Part shown: in pieces, positions 60,674 through 64,000 of the stretch
Layout of the letters: each line of letters opens with the position of its first letter
Numbering within the stretch: the stretch's first letter is position 1
Source of the DNA: Pseudomonadota bacterium
GTDB lineage: Bacteria; Pseudomonadota; Gammaproteobacteria; Steroidobacterales; Woeseiaceae
Direction of reading: 5' to 3'
NCBI GenBank assembly: GCA_022563255.1
Contig: JADFNS010000002.1
Coordinates: 1 to 64,000 of the forward strand
Length of the DNA: 64,000 bases
Notes under the pieces: model-generated
What the model was told of the DNA's origin: nothing
Seen by the model: only the letters and a program-made list of their open reading frames with translations
The model's database searches: none
Position numbers and translations under genes: made by a program

Positions 60674-61627
60674 GTGGATCTGGCAACAACGGCGGTTTTT
60701 ACGGGTAACGCCCACCCGCAACTGGCAAAGGAAATCGCCCGGTGCTTACGAGTCCCGCTGGCACGAGCGCATGTTGGTCGCTTTTCGGACGGCGAAATAA
60801 ACGTCGAGATTCTCGAAAATATACGCGGTCGCGAGACTTTTATCATTCAGCCTACCTGTCCACCGGCCTCTGAAAATCTGATGGAATTGCTGATTATGAT
60901 TGACGCCATCAAACGGGCGTCAGCCGCTCGTATCACGGCCGTCATTCCGTATTTTGGTTTCGCTCGCCAGGATCGCCGCCCGCGGTCGGCGCGTGTTCCA
61001 ATCACCGCCAAGTTGGTAGCAAAAATGTTTGGTACGGCTGGTGTCGATCGCGTTCTGACCGTCGATCTCCACGCCGACCAGATTCAGGGCTTTTTCGATA
61101 TCGCGGTGGACAATGTTTATGCCTCGCCGTTGCTGTTAGGCGACGTCTGGAAGCAAAAATACGAGAATATGGTCGTCGTGTCGCCCGATGTTGGCGGTGT
61201 GGTACGTGCTCGTGCCCTGGCAAAACGCCTCGGCGACGCCGATCTCGTCATCATCGACAAACGGCGCGATAAAGCAAACCAGTCCCAGGTCATGAACATA
61301 ATCGGCGAGGTTGACGGCAAGAACTGCGTCATGATCGACGACATGGTCGACACGGCTGGCACACTTTGCCATGCGGCAGGCGCGCTCAAGGAACGGGGCG
61401 CTGTCAGCGTTTCGGCGTACATCACACACGCGGTTCTTTCCGGCCCGGCGGTGTCTCGGATCACGGAATCAGCTCTTGATGAGGTCGTCGTCACCGATAC
61501 GATTCCGTTGAACGAAGAGGCACAGGCCTGCACGAAAATTCGACAGCTGTCGACGGCGGAATTGCTGGCGGAGACGATGCGGCGGATCTCGGACGACGAG
61601 TCCGTTTCGTCCCTGTACGTGGACTGA
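60674..61627 (+). CDS. prs: Ribose-phosphate pyrophosphokinase
   Basis: 317 residues beginning with GTG after AAGGGGG. Prs makes PRPP from ribose 5-phosphate and ATP. It has [26 protein letters not shown], the ATP loop [17 protein letters not shown] and the PRPP loop [18 protein letters not shown]. The 21-base gap to tRNA-Gln suggests joint transcription with processing. Confidence 0.97.
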   Translation: MDLATTAVFTGNAHPQLAKEIARCLRVPLARAHVGRFSDGEINVEILENIRGRETFIIQPTCPPASENLMELLIMIDAIKRASAARITAVIPYFGFARQDRRPRSARVPITAKLVAKMFGTAGVDRVLTVDLHADQIQGFFDIAVDNVYASPLLLGDVWKQKYENMVVVSPDVGGVVRARALAKRLGDADLVIIDKRRDKANQSQVMNIIGEVDGKNCVMIDDMVDTAGTLCHAAGALKERGAVSVSAYITHAVLSGPAVSRITESALDEVVVTDTIPLNEEAQACTKIRQLSTAELLAETMRRISDDESVSSLYVD

Positions 61628-61764
61628 TTCGTCCCCCTCCTGCGGTGGTATTTCCGACCCCCATCGGTTAACATGCGCGCCCTTGCGTGGATTGGTCGCG
61701 ATTCACGCGTATTCAAACGTTGGATAAAGTCCAGCAATATCAATCGGATATTGGAGATACAGTC

Positions 61765-62466
61765 ATGAGTGACGAATTCGATCTGATTGCAGAAATCCGT
61801 GAGGACCAGGGGAAAGGTGCGAGCCGCCGCCTGCGTCTGAAAGGAAAAGTTCCTGCAATCATCTACGGTGCCGGGCGTCCGCCGCGGGCACTGGTGTTTG
61901 ACCAAAATAAAGTACTGCAGAAACTCGAGAACGAGTCGTTCTATTCGAGCGTCCTGAATATCAAGGTTGGCGACAAGAGCCAGGCGGCCATTCTGAAGGA
62001 TCTGCAGCGTCATCCTGCGAAACACATGATCATGCACATGGATTTCCAGCGCATCGTCGAAGATCAGTTGATCAAGGTGAACGTGCCGTTGCACTACACT
62101 GGCGCCGACGTCGCCGTTGGTGTGAAAGACGGCGGTGGCAAGGTTGCCCACCTGATCAACGATGTTGAAGTGGCCTGTTTGCCGAAAGACCTGCCGGAAT
62201 TCCTCGAAGTTGATATTTCCGAGCTGGAGCTTGATGCGATGTTGCATCTCTCCGACATCAAGCTGCCGGACGGTGTCGAAATACCGCAGCTTGCTCAGGG
62301 TCCGGAGCACGACCATGCCATTGTTTCGATCCATGTGATCAAGGCAGCGCCGGTCGAAGAAGACGTTGTTGAGGCGGAAGCAGGGGAAGAAGCGGCAGAA
62401 GCGGAGGAAGGTGCTACCGACGAGGCGACAGCCGAGCCTTCTGGCGACGAGCCCAAAGACGAGTAG
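61765..62466 (+). CDS. rplY: 50S ribosomal protein L25 (long CTC form)
   Basis: 233 residues from ATG 61765, giving MSDEFDLIAEIREDQGKGASRRLR. The L25 5S-rRNA-binding domain (1-95) is followed by the CTC/TL5 beta domain (about 100-185) and a highly acidic alanine-glutamate tail (about 195-233). The 137 bases before it contain no clear promoter. Order prs-rplY-pth-ychF is canonical. Confidence 0.95.
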   Translation: MSDEFDLIAEIREDQGKGASRRLRLKGKVPAIIYGAGRPPRALVFDQNKVLQKLENESFYSSVLNIKVGDKSQAAILKDLQRHPAKHMIMHMDFQRIVEDQLIKVNVPLHYTGADVAVGVKDGGGKVAHLINDVEVACLPKDLPEFLEVDISELELDAMLHLSDIKLPDGVEIPQLAQGPEHDHAIVSIHVIKAAPVEEDVVEAEAGEEAAEAEEGATDEATAEPSGDEPKDE

Positions 62467-62487
62467 TCGCTGTTAGCAATATTGCGA

Positions 62488-62513
62488 AAAGACCGCCATG
62501 TGGCGGTCTTTTT
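62488..62513 (+). terminator. Intrinsic terminator after rplY
   Basis: Stem AAAGACCGCC (62488-62497) and GGCGGTCTTT (62502-62511), loop ATGT, with a T-rich tail. It lies between rplY and pth. Confidence 0.85.
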
Positions 62514-62531
62514 GTTTAACATCGCCACGTC

Positions 62532-63110
62532 ATGTCCCACTCACTAAATATCATCGCCGGCCTCGGCAATCCCGAGGAAAAGTACGAGCGTACGCTTCAC
62601 AACGCCGGTTTCTGGTTTGTGAATGCGCTGGCGCGGAAGTTTGGCGGCCATTTTCGCTTCGAGAAAAAATTCGATGCCGAATGTTGTCGCATCAAATTGC
62701 ACGGCGAAGATATCTGGTTGGTCAAGCCGCAGAGCTACATGAATCTCAGCGGCGGACCGATCCGGGGCGTGATCGATTATTACCGTCTCGAGGTCGCCGG
62801 GTTGCTGGTGGCACATGACGAGATTGATTTACCGCCGGGCACCACGCGGCTGAAGCAAGGTGGGGGGCACGGTGGCCACAATGGTCTGCGCGACATCATC
62901 AATCATTGCGGCCCGGAGTTTATGCGGCTGCGGCTTGGCGTCGGGCATCCGGGTGAGAAGAGCCAAGTGACAAATCACGTACTAAAACGCGGTGGCGCCG
63001 ATGTCGAAGCGGCGGTGGAAAAAAATATCGATGAAGCGATCGACGTTATGCCACTACTGGTGGAAGACGGTTTGAACGCAGCCCAGAAAAAATTACACAC
63101 ACGAGATTAA
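62532..63110 (+). CDS. pth: Peptidyl-tRNA hydrolase
   Basis: 192 residues. It recycles peptidyl-tRNA. The catalytic His lies in ERTLHNAGFWFV; other motifs are VKPQSYMNLSGGPI, VAHDEIDLPPGTTRLKQGGGHGGHNGLRDI and RLGVGHPG. It starts just after the rplY terminator and is followed by ychF after three bases. Confidence 0.97.
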   Translation: MSHSLNIIAGLGNPEEKYERTLHNAGFWFVNALARKFGGHFRFEKKFDAECCRIKLHGEDIWLVKPQSYMNLSGGPIRGVIDYYRLEVAGLLVAHDEIDLPPGTTRLKQGGGHGGHNGLRDIINHCGPEFMRLRLGVGHPGEKSQVTNHVLKRGGADVEAAVEKNIDEAIDVMPLLVEDGLNAAQKKLHTRD

Positions 63111-63113
63111 CCC

Positions 63114-64000
63114 ATGGCAATTACCTGTGGCATCGTCGGCCTGCCGAACGTTGGTAAATCGACCCTGTTTAATGCGCTGACCGCAGCTGAAATCGCGGCG
63201 GAGAACTATCCGTTTTGCACGATCGAACCGAATGTTGGCATCGTGCCGGTTCCTGATCCGCGTTTGGAAGTGCTCGCCGGCATCGTCAAGCCTGAAAAAA
63301 TTCTGCCCACGACGATGGAATTTGTTGATATTGCGGGTCTCGTGGCGGGTGCCTCGAAGGGTGAGGGCCTCGGCAACCAGTTCCTGGCAAATATTCGCGA
63401 ATCCCATGCCATCGCACACGTCGTGCGCTGTTTTGAAAACGATGATGTCACCCACGTGACCGGGAAAATCGATCCGCTCGACGACATCGATACGATCAAT
63501 ACCGAACTGGCCCTGGCCGATCTGGAATCCGTCGAGAAGCAGTACGACAAAGCGTCGCGGACGGCGAAGACCGGGCAAAAAGACGCCATCTCCCATCGTG
63601 ACGCACTGGCTGGCATCAAGGCACACCTGGATGAGGGGCTGCCTATTCGCACTTTGGATCTCGACGACCGTCAAAAAGAGATACTCAAGAGCGTACATCT
63701 GATTACGGCGAAGCCCGTCTTGTACATTGCCAACATTGACGAGAACGGCTTCAAAAACAACCCGCATCTGGACGCGGTGCGGGAGTATGCAGTGCAAGAG
63801 GGCGCGGAGATGGTGGCGATTTGCGCGTCGGCGGAAGCTGAGATCGCGTTGCTGGATGACGAGGACAAAGCGGAATTCCTGGCGGACCTCGGATTTGACG
63901 AGCCCGGCCTCAATCGCGTGATTCGGCACGGGTATTCGTTGCTCGGCTTGCAGACTTATTTTACGGCAGGCGTCAAAGAGGTTCGTGCCTGGACGACGAA
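63114..64000 (+). CDS. ychF: Ribosome-binding ATPase YchF, 3' end outside window
   Basis: 295 residues are visible and the frame is open to the window end; the full protein is about 363. The P-loop is [17 protein letters not shown], switch 2 is [22 protein letters not shown], and the NxxE-type specificity motif is YIANIDENG, which in this family favours ATP over GTP. The missing part would hold the TGS domain. YchF (OLA1 family) binds ribosomes and is linked to stress responses. Confidence 0.97.
   Translation, partial: MAITCGIVGLPNVGKSTLFNALTAAEIAAENYPFCTIEPNVGIVPVPDPRLEVLAGIVKPEKILPTTMEFVDIAGLVAGASKGEGLGNQFLANIRESHAIAHVVRCFENDDVTHVTGKIDPLDDIDTINTELALADLESVEKQYDKASRTAKTGQKDAISHRDALAGIKAHLDEGLPIRTLDLDDRQKEILKSVHLITAKPVLYIANIDENGFKNNPHLDAVREYAVQEGAEMVAICASAEAEIALLDDEDKAEFLADLGFDEPGLNRVIRHGYSLLGLQTYFTAGVKEVRAWTT

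Overview
The window is a dense, GC-rich bacterial chromosome segment whose gene orders point to a gammaproteobacterium. The diagnostic blocks are lptD-surA-pdxA-rsmA-apaG-apaH, mreBCD-mrdA-rodA-mltB-rlpA-dacA-ybeD-lipB, and hemA/lolB/tRNA-Gln/prs/rplY/pth/ychF. The split glycine decarboxylase (gcvPA + gcvPB), AmgK-MurU, GatCAB and an ArsR-methyltransferase (SahR-like) regulator suggest a non-enteric, environmental lineage. A marine Woeseiaceae-like bacterium is a guess and is not shown by the sequence. No insertion sequences, prophage genes or CRISPR arrays were seen.

Layout. 1-908: the remains of two unrelated genes (an enolase-superfamily enzyme and a UbiH-type hydroxylase) joined at about 508-518. 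939-3442: an inactive-transglutaminase membrane protein coupled to an ATP-grasp ligase. 3458-5209: a secreted DUF885 peptidase on the minus strand. 5260-10407: the glycine cleavage operon behind a tandem glycine riboswitch with a terminator, gcvT-gcvH-gcvPA-(Tpx-like peroxiredoxin)-gcvPB. 10527-14277: a duplicated HtrA-like protease and an M23 peptidase. 14313-16325: a YyaL/SSP411 protein. 16415-18508: lgt-thyA-folA. 18505-26199 (minus): lptD-surA-pdxA-rsmA-apaG-apaH with kynureninase at the end. 26335-27983: amgK-murU. 27995-37307 (minus): the rod-shape/elongation cluster from mreB to lipB. 37465-40666: gatCAB. 40798-41643: a CPBP membrane protease. 41807-47282: sahR-like regulator, metF, metH. 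47266-50283 (minus): prmC-ppiB-moeB-like-endonuclease. 50329-55757 (plus): cbs, a cystathionine lyase/synthase, MOSC protein, unknown exported protein, a decayed small membrane-protein gene and a TonB_C protein. 55763-58114 (minus): hemA-prfA. 58223-end: TPR protein, lolB, tRNA-Gln, prs, rplY, pth, ychF (cut by the window end).

Themes. One-carbon and sulfur metabolism recurs: glycine cleavage feeds methylene-THF to thyA, metF and metH, and homocysteine is either remethylated or drained through cbs and the gamma-lyase. Envelope biogenesis is the other main theme: LPS transport, the Rod complex, lipoprotein maturation and sorting, and peptidoglycan recycling. The points most worth a second look are: the single-cysteine Tpx inside the gcv operon; the HtrA protein that strongly resembles fungal Nma111; the palindromes over the sahR promoter; the split hemA-prfA/prmC operon; the missing ispE next to lolB; the chimeric junction at the left edge; and an 18-bp repeat found at two convergent gene ends.
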